From: a virus
Length of the DNA: 32,917 nucleotides
Reading direction: 5' to 3' (one strand)
IMG/VR virus record: IMGVR_UViG_3300031673_000293
Span: 1-32,917 of that record
Part shown: positions 8,289 to 16,723 of the stretch, piece after piece
Numbering within the stretch: the first letter of the stretch is position 1
How the letters are laid out: every line of letters starts with the position of its first letter
Translations under genes and position numbers: made by a program
The notes under the pieces: model-generated
The model's database searches: none
Seen by the model: the letters and a program-made list of their open reading frames with translations, nothing else
Told to the model about the DNA's origin: nothing

Positions 8289-11200
8289 CTAGACGATGAT
8301 GTCTCCGTCTGTTTCAAGTCTCGAAGGATCTCCTTCTCCCGGGATGTTGAGTTCGGGGGCGATATCCGAAGCAGGCACCACACCTGCTTCCATCGCCTCT
8401 TTACGCCGCTGACGAGCGGCAGCCAACAGGTGGTCCACCTTGAAGACGGTCACCTGTTCGTAGTCGACACACGGACCGATTTCATCCATCAAGCCTTCGA
8501 GCACCTTCGCCGCCCGCGCAACCGTCTCCGGTACATGTTGTGGCGACCGCTCCGATACCTGCTTGAGGAAGTTCACGTGTTCGGTCTTGAAGCGCGAATG
8601 GGACAGCACTCCTTGCTGTGCTTGGAGCCAGTGAACGGCCAGCCACTCGTTCTTGATGTCGAGGTAGACGCCCATGCGCGTCTTGTTGATCATCCCGATG
8701 TTGTTTGGGTCAACCAACATGTTGCGGATACTGGTCACCGCCGACATGTGCCCGGCGTCTCGTTCGACGCTAATAGGGGAGCTGAGGATTGCCTCGAAGA
8801 TTTGTTCATTCTCCGAGGTTGTCTTCAACCGAGCAAGCATCCCTTTGCGACTCTCCGCGAAATCGTACGCGAAGGTCTTATAGTCGGGGAGCTGGTCAGG
8901 TTCGTACCCGTGCGCAAGCCCGTATTCCCGGACGAACTTCATCATTGTCAGAACGGGGTAAAGAGACTCTCGGAACCGGGATGATGCGTGCGCTGGGAGC
9001 GACGCGCCGGCGGAGTACTCACGCTCAATTTCGAGCTGTAACTCGCGCAGCCGCGGGATGTGTCGCAGAAGCCCAACGGCCAGGTCGCGCTTGAGGCTGT
9101 AGATCCCAGCCTCTCCGATAGACTCCTGCACCGCCTGCACCGGATCAATACGCGTCGGGTCTTTGACCAGCTCGAACACGACGAAGCGGGACAGCGACGC
9201 AGCGTCACGCAAGGGACGAATCGCGCTGGCAGCTACGGGGAAGCGCAAATGGAACGTTCGCGCCTCCCCTGTCACCGTTCCGATGGACACCCGAACCTCT
9301 TTCTCGGAGATGAGGTCACGGAACATCTCGAGCACCGCGCGAGTACGCATCGACTTAGGGTCGTGACCGCCGTAATCCTCGAACTCCTCGAGACAGAGCA
9401 GGAGCGAGCTGTTGTTCCGTTCTTGGCGAATAGCCGCCGCAGAATAACCGTGCATGGTGATCGCGTGCGCCACAATGTGAATACGGGGAAAGCTGGCTCC
9501 GCCAATGAGCCCCGAGACCAGGCGACTTTTCCCCGACTCGTGCTCGGCGTTCACTATGATAGCGGTCTGCCGATGGAAGGCCGACATGACCGCGATGGTC
9601 ATCATATGTGTACCTAAGAAGGTACAGTCCAGGTCCTGGTTACGAAAGGTCCAGCCGGTGTTGAGCACGTTGACAGAACGGTTATAGAGGTCGACGATGT
9701 CGACGTCAGCGTGCAGGTCCTCCATAGGATTCTCGAACTCGATCCAGGGGAGTGCGGTGTTGTTGAAGATAACGCCGTTGTGACTGGGGCCATCTAGCGC
9801 GACCACTTCGTAGCGCTCGCCTGCGTGCAGGATATGGTAGACGTCCTGCCCATTGATCAAGTACGAATTGTGTTCCCCCTCGGTCTCCCCGATGTAATGG
9901 ATCCCTTGGGCCTTGGTCACCGCGTGGTCCAGCGAGGGCAGCCCTTTCGCCAGTTCCAGGAAGGCGAAGTTAGCGTAGGTCCGGTACCGTTTGGCGCGGA
10001 CCTCCACCCCGAACGCAGTGTCTTCGCCGTCGGTCATGAAGCCGGGGTCGCCGGTGGTACTGGCCACGAAGTCGAAGATGTTTCCATAGGTCTGCGCGAG
10101 CATTGTCTCGAGCGCCCGCTCATCGTTCAATGGGAGCTGCTCAGTCTTACGGTCTGCCTTGCTCCAGATGTAGAGAATCTTCTTGCGGTTCTCGCCCCTC
10201 TTCACCCCGATCAGGTGGAACCCGTCCCGAATGACGTTGGCCAACCGGGTAATGAAAGCTTCCTCGCTCTCGTCCTTGGTGAGCGTCTCCCGCAGGAGCA
10301 GTACAGCATCGATGCCAAAGGCGCGCTCGATGCTTTCACAATAGATCTTGCACGTCTGCTCATGTCGAATGAGCCGCCCCCACTCCATCGCGATATTCGA
10401 GCGCCGCTTTATGTCGTCGATGGGGGCAGCGGAAATCTCTCGAGAAGCCTGGGAGAAACACCACTCCTGGACAGACCAGTAATTGTTCGTATCGTTGACG
10501 TGCCTGGCGAACTTCGGGTAGCCGAGGTGCCTGATGGCCTCGTCGGGGTCCTTGATACGGGCATCCGGGTTGGTGGGGTCTTTCCACTTCTTGTACTCGT
10601 CAGGCCAGTTGAACACGCGAAACGTGAGCTTCTCGTGGGCTGACTTCTTGAGGATCTTCTGCGTCTCGCCAATCCCCGCCTGGTCTCGGTCCTGGACAAC
10701 GTGGACCATGCGTAGGCCGTAGTTCAACAGGCGTGTAAGCGGCTGCACCGCCGCCCCGCCCGTCGCGAGCACGATGAAGTCGTCCCTCATGCGGGCAGTC
10801 TGCTGGGCAATACAGGCGAGCGCGTCGAACTCGCCCTCGACTACGACACAGTCTTCGACCATCGAATGGTCGTCGACCGACTTAGCGCCGATGAAGGCGC
10901 GGTAGTGGTGCAGTCCATAGAGGCCGCGGAAGTCCCCCATCTCAGCTTCGTAGGGGTCGTCGACAAAGAAGATGACTTTGTCCTTCTTCGACGGCTGCCG
11001 CATCTTGAAACGACACACGGAGTCGGGCTCGTCGTGTAGCGGCATGACGAGGAAGCCGTGGAAGTTTTGCCCTACTTGTGCTCCTGTGTACGCGCCGAAG
11101 TAGCTCTTGAACCACTTCATCTCTTCTGAGTCTGCCCCGAAGTGATTCGACACGAGGTACTCTGGCGGGAAGAGACCGAGCAGCTGGCTCCCGACAATCG

Positions 11201-11816
11201 TGTGCCAGATGCCCAGCGGGTCCCCGGGGCACGGGGCCTTCTCAGGATTCTCTACTATTGGGCGAATCTCGGCAGGAGAATAGTCACCGAGGTTGCGCTC
11301 GATGAGGTACTTGACGGCCACTTCGGCCCAGCCGAAACCCGCCGCATCCATGTTCGGGTACGCGAAGATCGCATCGAAGAGCAGTTTGCCGAAGAACTGC
11401 GTGAAGACCCGTTTGTAGTTCTGCTGAATCGAGTGGTCGCGGACCTTCTCGTACAACGCGTCCGGGATCGCTGCCTTGAGGCCAAACCGCTTACGCAGGT
11501 ACTGAATTGCCTCGCCAACATTGGGCGGCGTGCCGCGCTCGGCTTGCAGCGCAGCAACGAACGTAACCGGGTTGACCCATGTCTTGTGACAACTCCCAAA
11601 GCACTTGGCGATGCCCTTATGCGGGGTGATCACGAACGACGGCGTATCCTCATCGTGGAAGGGGCAACACCCCTTGATGTTCGACGTCCCGTACCACCCG
11701 GAGTCGGGCTTGAACTCGGTGGCAATAGAGAGCCAGTCCCCGACTGATAGATCACGCCAGATCTCGCGGAGCTTATTGAAGAGGATCTTCTTCTCCGCTT
11801 TTTTACCTTTAGGCAC
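8289..11816 (-). CDS. Very large primase-ATPase (CHC2 zinc finger, TOPRIM, P-loop)
   Basis: A 1175-residue replication protein. The N-terminus has a DnaG-type CHC2 zinc finger (C51-x2-H54 and C72-x3-C76). A TOPRIM core follows, with V-E-G-E-F-D-A (E328) and the D-R-D pair (D376/D378). A C-terminal P-loop module has A-E-H-E-S-G-K-S (757-764) and a hydrophobic Walker B-like strand ending in L-E-E (about 804-811). The region 400-740 is long and unassigned. The protein should make primers and may unwind DNA, but the ATPase does not look like a normal DnaB/gp4 helicase and resembles DNA-bound AAA-type or D5-like ATPases more. The start is GTG 11816, overlapping the stop of the upstream nuclease gene by 8 bases; the polymerase follows 8 bases downstream. 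Confidence 0.87.
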   Translation of the reverse strand: MPKGKKAEKKILFNKLREIWRDLSVGDWLSIATEFKPDSGWYGTSNIKGCCPFHDEDTPSFVITPHKGIAKCFGSCHKTWVNPVTFVAALQAERGTPPNVGEAIQYLRKRFGLKAAIPDALYEKVRDHSIQQNYKRVFTQFFGKLLFDAIFAYPNMDAAGFGWAEVAVKYLIERNLGDYSPAEIRPIVENPEKAPCPGDPLGIWHTIVGSQLLGLFPPEYLVSNHFGADSEEMKWFKSYFGAYTGAQVGQNFHGFLVMPLHDEPDSVCRFKMRQPSKKDKVIFFVDDPYEAEMGDFRGLYGLHHYRAFIGAKSVDDHSMVEDCVVVEGEFDALACIAQQTARMRDDFIVLATGGAAVQPLTRLLNYGLRMVHVVQDRDQAGIGETQKILKKSAHEKLTFRVFNWPDEYKKWKDPTNPDARIKDPDEAIRHLGYPKFARHVNDTNNYWSVQEWCFSQASREISAAPIDDIKRRSNIAMEWGRLIRHEQTCKIYCESIERAFGIDAVLLLRETLTKDESEEAFITRLANVIRDGFHLIGVKRGENRKKILYIWSKADRKTEQLPLNDERALETMLAQTYGNIFDFVASTTGDPGFMTDGEDTAFGVEVRAKRYRTYANFAFLELAKGLPSLDHAVTKAQGIHYIGETEGEHNSYLINGQDVYHILHAGERYEVVALDGPSHNGVIFNNTALPWIEFENPMEDLHADVDIVDLYNRSVNVLNTGWTFRNQDLDCTFLGTHMMTIAVMSAFHRQTAIIVNAEHESGKSRLVSGLIGGASFPRIHIVAHAITMHGYSAAAIRQERNNSSLLLCLEEFEDYGGHDPKSMRTRAVLEMFRDLISEKEVRVSIGTVTGEARTFHLRFPVAASAIRPLRDAASLSRFVVFELVKDPTRIDPVQAVQESIGEAGIYSLKRDLAVGLLRHIPRLRELQLEIEREYSAGASLPAHASSRFRESLYPVLTMMKFVREYGLAHGYEPDQLPDYKTFAYDFAESRKGMLARLKTTSENEQIFEAILSSPISVERDAGHMSAVTSIRNMLVDPNNIGMINKTRMGVYLDIKNEWLAVHWLQAQQGVLSHSRFKTEHVNFLKQVSERSPQHVPETVARAAKVLEGLMDEIGPCVDYEQVTVFKVDHLLAAARQRRKEAMEAGVVPASDIAPELNIPGEGDPSRLETDGDIIV

Positions 11817-12621
11817 CGCCGGTCAACTCCTGATAGGGCTTACAGACCAGGCGAAAGTCACACCATTTGCACGGCCAGCTTGCCCGCGGCTTGGCGGTGA
11901 ACGGCTCGACAAGATTCTCCGCGACGTCATTGAGATGGTTGTACAGCCAGGGCGTGTAGACGGTCGCCACGCTAACCGCGGAGATGTAGTCCAACCACTG
12001 AAGGCGGATGTCCTCTTTCCCTTGCAGGAAGTTGATACCGCAGCGGACTCCATTCAAGTCTGGGATATTGGCAGTGGCGAGAACCGTGTACGAATAGAGC
12101 TGTTGCTTCTTCGTCAGGTCCTTGCCGATGACCTTCGCTACGCCCGACTTGTGGTCGATTACGTACAGGTCTTTTTCTTCGGTGAGCGCGCTGAGGTCGA
12201 CTTTCCCACGGAAATACACGTCATCCGCGAAGAACTCCGTGGGCTTACCGTCCGCAGTGATCCCCCAGGCGACTTCTCTGAAGATCTCCGTGACACGTTC
12301 TCGCCGACAAAATCCATCAAAGCGTGTCAGAAACGCCTCGATGGCATCGTCTAAGACCCGCAGGTCTTCCCGCTCCTGGGCGGTAAGGGGCGTCGCCTCG
12401 AGGGCGAGCTTGCGTGCATCGTCGGCGGAGGTCCCTACCACGCGATGCTCAAGAACGGTGTGCGCCGCGGTGCCCACCTTGTTCGCCGACGACGAAACAC
12501 CCCCCGGCGTTCGATCGATGTATTTGTGTTTGAACTGGGCAGCACACGTATTGGCTGTGCCTGCCTTCGAGATTGACCATGGCGCGTACTGCGCCGCTAG
12601 CAGTGAAATATCTGGTGCCAA
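11809..12621 (-). CDS. Cas4/RecB-like PD-(D/E)XK nuclease with Fe-S type cysteines (first copy)
   Basis: A 270-residue nuclease of the RecB/AddB/Cas4 type. Motifs visible are an early Cys (about residue 26), G-T-A-A-H-T-V-L-E (His motif), F-R-G-K-V-D, Y-V-I-D-H-K-S-G (the D-x-K core), Q-L-Y-S-Y, and a C-terminal C-K-W-C-D-F-R-L-V-C. The C-x2-C-x5-C spacing plus the early Cys is the classic four-Cys 4Fe-4S set of Cas4 and AddB. The start is TTG at 12621 with a G-rich SD-like stretch 9 bases upstream, and no better start is seen. A second protein of the same type lies at 17497-18471. The likely role is end resection in recombination-dependent replication. Confidence 0.85.
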   Translation of the reverse strand: MAPDISLLAAQYAPWSISKAGTANTCAAQFKHKYIDRTPGGVSSSANKVGTAAHTVLEHRVVGTSADDARKLALEATPLTAQEREDLRVLDDAIEAFLTRFDGFCRRERVTEIFREVAWGITADGKPTEFFADDVYFRGKVDLSALTEEKDLYVIDHKSGVAKVIGKDLTKKQQLYSYTVLATANIPDLNGVRCGINFLQGKEDIRLQWLDYISAVSVATVYTPWLYNHLNDVAENLVEPFTAKPRASWPCKWCDFRLVCKPYQELTGGA

Positions 12622-12695
12622 ATCAAAAACCCCCGTGAGAAATGTCCAGCCTCTCGTCGAAGATAGACGGTGGAATAACTCTCCATCCTCGACGA

Positions 12696-12716
12696 AAAGC
12701 TGGACGGCCCAGCTTT
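12696..12716 (-). terminator. Hairpin between the SSB-like and nuclease genes
   Basis: A perfect 8-base-pair inverted repeat (AAAGCTGG / CCAGCTTT, 5-base loop) lies in the 138-base gap 12622-12759. On the minus strand it ends in four T residues, then becomes GC-rich, so it is a weak terminator at best and may be an attenuator or processing site. I see no other gene in this gap. Confidence 0.35.
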
Positions 12717-12759
12717 CCGTGGAACCAGGGTTTACGTCTCAGGTTCCCTCGACGAGCAA

Positions 12760-13827
12760 CTACATCGGTTTCGACGCAGTGCGCGCCGACGACTCCTCAG
12801 CCCCCAGGTCGGGCTCGATATCGTCGAGACCTGCAGCGAGTGCGGACTCAGAGACAGCCGCCTCCATCTGGGCAGCCTGCAACGGAGCCGACGCGATGCG
12901 GAGATGGAAGTCCCCGAGGGCCCGCTTCCGCTCGGCCTGGTACAGCTCCTGAAGAGCCCGTGCGATCTTCGACACCCCCGCGTCGTTGTCGCGCCCGGTG
13001 GGCTCGACCTTAGCCTTCCAGTAGGTCCCCAGGTCCCCTGGGATCTTGTCCGTGCTGAGCAGGTACGTCTGCTTCCACGGGTAGGGGTGCGCCTTTGCGA
13101 GCGCGATGAGTGCCTGGCCCGCCGACCGGCTCGTCTTGCTGAACTGGCAGGTGTAGACCTGCGACAGGTCCGACGCCAACATCGCGACGACGATCTGCGA
13201 GTTGCAGTCGGTCTTCTCCTGCTGGCCCTTGCCACCGCGCTGTTTGCCGAAGGGCAGGTAGGGACAACTCCCACAGATCCCGTACTGACCACCGACCTTG
13301 CCGTCCGGGGACTGGCACACGGGGTTGCGGGAGCCCTGCTCGAAGTTCACGAACTCTTCGTGAAAGTAGAAGGGCACGAAGGCGAACGGGGTCTCGAGCA
13401 GCTGCCCGGACGTGCTGTAGAGGTTCCCCGGACGGGAACTCTCGGGCTTCTTGGGGTCGTTGGAGGTGGGCTGGTGAATCTGGATGCGCGGCGGCGCCCA
13501 GGTGTCACTGACCTCCTCCATGCCCGGCTTGGCGGGGTTCGCCAGGTCGACGAGGACGCGGACCTGCTCGCGTAGCTCGGGCGTCAGTTCCGCATCGTCG
13601 ATGAGGTCCGTCAACGCCTCGCGCTTGGCCGCGATACGCACGGCCATCTTGCTCAACTCAGCCTCGGAGGGGATGACAATCCCGAGCGCCTCGAGCTTGT
13701 CCACGACGGTCAGCGCTGCCTTCGCGGGTTCCTTCACCGTCAGTGCCTCTGTGGCCGGCGCCTCAGTAGCCGTAGCGTCCATGACGGGCGCCTTCTCATC
13801 TGAGGTCTTCTTACCATTTTTCGACAT
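12760..13827 (-). CDS. Zinc-binding, possibly single-stranded-DNA-binding protein
   Basis: A 355-residue protein, first gene of the replication block. The N-terminal 100 residues are Ala/Glu/Lys-rich and probably helical. The core (about 145-290) has a Cys4 set, C171, C185, C188 and C208, set among aromatic beta-strand-like segments. The C-terminus is acidic with many Asp/Glu, as in many phage SSBs. I recall this Cys-rich core from uncharacterised phage proteins next to replication genes, and the acidic tail and position favour an ssDNA-binding role, but this is inference. The ATG at 13827 has an AAGGA SD. The promoter should lie in the divergent gap 13828-14073 shared with the sigma gene. 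Confidence 0.65.
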   Translation of the reverse strand: MSKNGKKTSDEKAPVMDATATEAPATEALTVKEPAKAALTVVDKLEALGIVIPSEAELSKMAVRIAAKREALTDLIDDAELTPELREQVRVLVDLANPAKPGMEEVSDTWAPPRIQIHQPTSNDPKKPESSRPGNLYSTSGQLLETPFAFVPFYFHEEFVNFEQGSRNPVCQSPDGKVGGQYGICGSCPYLPFGKQRGGKGQQEKTDCNSQIVVAMLASDLSQVYTCQFSKTSRSAGQALIALAKAHPYPWKQTYLLSTDKIPGDLGTYWKAKVEPTGRDNDAGVSKIARALQELYQAERKRALGDFHLRIASAPLQAAQMEAAVSESALAAGLDDIEPDLGAEESSARTASKPM

Positions 13828-13939
13828 TTCAAATTTCCTTATCGTTATGCGTTATTGCGACAACCAATCACCGAATAATTTCGATTGGTGGAGTCATCCT
13901 AGGCTGCTCGAAACCCGAGTGGCAAGCAGTTTCAGCACG

Positions 13940-13964
13940 TGAATCGACGTAAACTGTCGATTCA
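13940..13964. promoter_or_regulatory. Inverted repeat in the divergent SSB-like/sigma intergenic region
   Basis: The 246-base gap 13828-14073 separates the divergent SSB-like and sigma genes. It holds a perfect 9-base-pair inverted repeat, TGAATCGAC - 7 bases - GTCGATTCA, and a second imperfect one around CCAATC...GATTGG upstream. The first could be a DNA operator for either gene or an RNA hairpin in the sigma leader. A GTG at 13939 could extend the sigma frame upstream, but it sits at the edge of this repeat and lacks an SD. Confidence 0.4.
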
Positions 13965-14073
13965 TTCGAAACGCTCGAACCCCGCGAAATCTGGGCAGCA
14001 GAAAAGAGGCCGAGTAAACCGCGTAAAGAACTCTTCTTGCGGCCCCCCGGCGGTACTGTTACCGTCAAACTAC

Positions 14074-14862
14074 ATGGACACGAATGCCGCGCACAGCGCC
14101 GTGCTCTACTTCGGGGATATCGCCAAAACGGTACCCATCGTCGACAAGCGCAAGGAGCGCCGCCTGATTCGTCTTTGGCAGCAAAAGGAAGACTGCGTCG
14201 CGCGAAACACGCTGGTGCAGTCACATCTACGCTTCGTCGTGACACTGGCCCGGAAACGCTCCCGTGACCCCGACCGTCTCCCGGACCTTATCGCCGCCGG
14301 GAACATTGGCCTCATCAAGGCGGTCGATAAGTACGACCTCAAGCGGAAACCCGCGCCACGCTTTCTGACGTACGCTGGATGGTGGGTCCAAAAGGAAATC
14401 GCCGACGAGGATTACAGGACCTCCTCCGTCGTACACGTTCCCACTCACCGTCAAAAAGCGCAGCGCCGGCGCGCTAAGGAATACCAGAAAGCGATCCAAA
14501 CAGACGGACCCAATCACCCGAAGACCCGTAAGATGGTTCCCGAGGCCCCCGAAGGGCGCACCGTTGCCCTCGATGACCTGCGGGAATCTGCTGACGACGA
14601 TCCAAACAGTACACCAGCCGTCTACGATACCTTGCAGTCGAACCACCTACTACGACGGGTTATCGGGCAGCTCCCTTCGCGTGAACAGACAGTATTGAAC
14701 CTGTACTTTGGAACTAAGGACGACCCGCGAAACCTCGTGCAGATCGCAGCCATCCTTGGGATGTGCCCGGAACGAGTGCGCCAGATCAAGATCAGCGGTG
14801 TCCACCTGCTCCGGGACTTACTAGAGACGCGCGCTATTCAAACGTCACGCGACGTCTACTAG
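14074..14862 (+). CDS. Sigma-70-family RNA polymerase sigma factor
   Basis: A 262-residue sigma factor if started at ATG 14074. Region 2 spans about residues 46-112 and contains D-L-I-A-A-G-N-I-G-L (2.2, contacts the beta' clamp helices) and F-L-T-Y-A-G-W-W-V-Q-K-E-I (2.3-2.4, with the Trp pair used in -10 melting). Region 3 is shortened (113-170), and region 4.2 has a helix-turn-helix, I-A-A-I-L-G-M-C-P-E-R-V-R-Q-I-K. It lacks region 1.1 and resembles RpoH/RpoD-type phage sigmas. An in-frame GTG at 13939 would add 45 basic residues; neither start has a good SD. It is the only plus-strand gene within the early minus-strand blocks. It could serve the phage's own polymerase or the host's. Confidence 0.9.
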   Translation: MDTNAAHSAVLYFGDIAKTVPIVDKRKERRLIRLWQQKEDCVARNTLVQSHLRFVVTLARKRSRDPDRLPDLIAAGNIGLIKAVDKYDLKRKPAPRFLTYAGWWVQKEIADEDYRTSSVVHVPTHRQKAQRRRAKEYQKAIQTDGPNHPKTRKMVPEAPEGRTVALDDLRESADDDPNSTPAVYDTLQSNHLLRRVIGQLPSREQTVLNLYFGTKDDPRNLVQIAAILGMCPERVRQIKISGVHLLRDLLETRAIQTSRDVY

Positions 14863-14882
14863 TGTCTACTAGTGTCTACTAG
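14853..14882. repeat. Three tandem 10-base repeats at a convergent gene junction
   Basis: The unit TGTCTACTAG occurs three times in a row (first copy with C at position 1). The first copy supplies the sigma gene's stop codon. On the other strand the last copies supply a double TAG TAG stop for the convergent gene ending at 14879. It looks like a small slippage expansion at a gene junction. Confidence 0.8.
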
Positions 14883-15382
14883 TCTGCGGCATTTGTCATG
14901 CCGTCACTAACGGCGGCGTCAATATAGCCCTTGAGCCAGCGAAAGACCTCATCTTCCGTAACGCCAGGCTCCTTCAACTTCGAGACGATGAAGTCGGCCT
15001 CGAGGGTCGTGTGCGCAACCAGCTGGCCCTTCTTCAAAGCCACCAGCGTGATGTCGTCCGACATCAGATCAATGCGCATCATCGCTACAGGCTTCGCCCC
15101 CTTTTTGGCCAGGACCTGTACTGCCGTGAAGTCTAGGGCGTTGAAGGCCCAGACACCGGTGCCCTGGAGTGCCCCATAAACCCCGAACGGGTCAATAGGC
15201 GCCTGTCCGATCAAGGACAGCAAGACCTCGGTGTTCAACAAGGAGAGGCGGCCTAACCGCCGCAGGTTGTCAATCGTGGCGGGCGGCACGAGACCCTTGA
15301 TAGGGAGGACAAGGTCTACTTCGTCGACCTCGTCCGCAATCGCTACGTACGTCTCGAGGTCGACTTGCGCAGGGGTACTCAC
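14879..15382 (-). CDS. Hypothetical phage protein downstream of ParB
   Basis: A 167-residue protein if started at GTG 15382, which overlaps the ParB stop by four bases (GTGA), the usual coupling arrangement in this operon. An upstream ATG at 15418 would lie 36 bases further inside parB and is less likely. The sequence is alpha/beta-like with hydrophobic strands and no motif I recognise. It is the last gene of the nine-gene minus-strand chain and ends in the tandem repeat. Function unknown. Confidence 0.65.
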   Translation of the reverse strand: MSTPAQVDLETYVAIADEVDEVDLVLPIKGLVPPATIDNLRRLGRLSLLNTEVLLSLIGQAPIDPFGVYGALQGTGVWAFNALDFTAVQVLAKKGAKPVAMMRIDLMSDDITLVALKKGQLVAHTTLEADFIVSKLKEPGVTEDEVFRWLKGYIDAAVSDGMTNAAD

Positions 15383-16386
15383 AGCTTCGCTCGTACGCCC
15401 ATGTGGAACTCGGAGCACTTGATCTGGATCCGGGTCACTACCTTGGTCTCGTCGCTTGTTTGAGGGTTCTCCAAACGTGCGATCAAGATGCCGTACTGCT
15501 CGAGCGCGGCACTTACCGGGCGCATCTTGATCTCGACGTCGCCGAGGACCTCCTTGGCCGCTGCGATCTTGTCCTTGTCGTACTCGACAGCGTCCTTCGA
15601 CCCCTTGCGCGACCGTGTCTTCTTGATACCGAGGTCCGCCTTGTGTTTGTCGGCCTCCTCTTTGATGTCCAGAACCGTGACCTTTTCTCCCTTGTCCATC
15701 TTGTCGGTGACGGATTGGAGAATCTCCTTCTGCGTGGAAACAGGGAGCGTGGACATCTCCCGGACGTGCGTCGCAGTGATAGTCCCTGCCGCTACCGCCG
15801 CTTGAATCTCCGGTGCCGCGCGTAGGAGCGCTAGGTGCTGGGACACGTACGGCTCACTCATGCCCATGCTCTTCGCTACTTGAGCCTGAGACATGCCGCC
15901 CAGCTCCATGAGCTTCGCGATACCCCGGGCGACCTCAAGAGGTTCGAGGTCGGCGCGCTGCAGATTCTCAAGGAGGTTGACCAACGCGCTGTCGAGTGCA
16001 TTGCACTTCTTCAGCTTAACCTCGACCTGCTTGAACTTATTGCTGTTCGCACGGATCAGGTTAATAGCCCAGTAGCGCCGCTCCCCTGCGATGAGAAAGT
16101 AGCGCCTCTTCTTGGAGGTCTTCGACGGACCGCCTTCACGTACAACAATCGGCTGAATTAGCCCGTGTTGCTCGATCGAGGAGGACAGCTGCTTCAGGCT
16201 GTCCAGCATCTTCATCTCGTGGTCGGTGAGCACCTTCTTCAGCGCTGCGGGCGCCTTGAGGACAGACTCCTCTCCCTCAGCCGTAACGAACGCCTTTTTA
16301 GCGAACTCACGGAAACTCTCGCGAGAATTGAAGTCATCGCCGATAACGATGTCGGCGTAGGGAACCATTTGTCGGATCTCACTCAT
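15379..16386 (-). CDS. ParB/Noc-like CTPase-fold DNA-binding protein
   Basis: A 335-residue ParB-family protein. It shows the N-terminal ParB fold with Q-H-G-L-I-Q-P-I-V-V (box I) and L-I-A-G-E-R-R-Y-W-A (box II, G-E-R-R, the nucleotide-binding motif). The N-L-L-E-N-L-Q-R-A-D-L segment follows, then a helix-turn-helix (S-Q-A-Q-V-A-K-S-M-G-M-S-E-P-Y-V-S). ATG 16386 is chosen because AGAGGT precedes it and it overlaps the upstream stop (ATGAGTGA); an in-frame upstream extension is less likely. No ParA is visible, so plasmid-like partition is unproven. Lone phage ParB-like proteins may instead act in DNA condensation or regulation. A 16-base palindrome 350 bases upstream is a candidate site. Confidence 0.87.
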   Translation of the reverse strand: MSEIRQMVPYADIVIGDDFNSRESFREFAKKAFVTAEGEESVLKAPAALKKVLTDHEMKMLDSLKQLSSSIEQHGLIQPIVVREGGPSKTSKKRRYFLIAGERRYWAINLIRANSNKFKQVEVKLKKCNALDSALVNLLENLQRADLEPLEVARGIAKLMELGGMSQAQVAKSMGMSEPYVSQHLALLRAAPEIQAAVAAGTITATHVREMSTLPVSTQKEILQSVTDKMDKGEKVTVLDIKEEADKHKADLGIKKTRSRKGSKDAVEYDKDKIAAAKEVLGDVEIKMRPVSAALEQYGILIARLENPQTSDETKVVTRIQIKCSEFHMGVRAKL

Positions 16387-16723
16387 CGGGGACCTCTGCG
16401 TCCTCCACCAGCAGTTCATGGAGAATATCTAACTTTGTCCGGAGCTTCTCCGCGCCGGCGGTATCGGGGGTTTCGTGAAGCTGCCGCTTCAGCTCCTTGA
16501 TGCGGCGTCGTAGTCGAGGAGAATTATCGACGACCACCGACAGATCGTTGTCGGCGTGGCGAACAATGGCGTCTAGGGCGTCCACTACGCCAGCAGTTGC
16601 GGCCTTTCCTGGCGCTACCACTGGTAACAGTTTCGAGAGGACCTCTGCCGCGGTCAAGATACGTTTTCGCGTCACGAATCTTCGGCGACGGTAGAGAACC
16701 TTCTCGATTACATTTCGACCCAA
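16379..16723 (-). CDS. Small basic hypothetical protein with TTG start
   Basis: A 114-residue protein with an Arg-rich N-terminus (about residues 12-20) and a Glu/Leu-rich helical C-terminus that may form a coiled coil (about residues 70-105). The TTG start at 16723 directly follows the upstream stop and has a strong SD, AGGAGG, 5 bases before it. It overlaps the ParB start by 8 bases. I do not recognise the family. Co-translation with ParB suggests a functional link. Confidence 0.65.
   Translation of the reverse strand: MGRNVIEKVLYRRRRFVTRKRILTAAEVLSKLLPVVAPGKAATAGVVDALDAIVRHADNDLSVVVDNSPRLRRRIKELKRQLHETPDTAGAEKLRTKLDILHELLVEDAEVPDE

Noticed and set aside
9825-10643. Plus-strand open frame of 272 codons inside the primase gene
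   Set aside because: The opposite strand encodes the primase with TOPRIM and CHC2 motifs; this frame has no known motif.
13937-13942. Bacterial-type parS site at CACGTG
   Set aside because: The flanks do not match the symmetric TGTTNCACGTGAAACA consensus, so it is a chance hexamer without more evidence.
13939-14073. Upstream GTG start for the sigma factor
   Set aside because: It adds 45 basic residues with no sigma homology and lies at the edge of the inverted repeat; not excluded.
14853-14882. CRISPR repeat array
   Set aside because: Units are 10 bases with no spacers.
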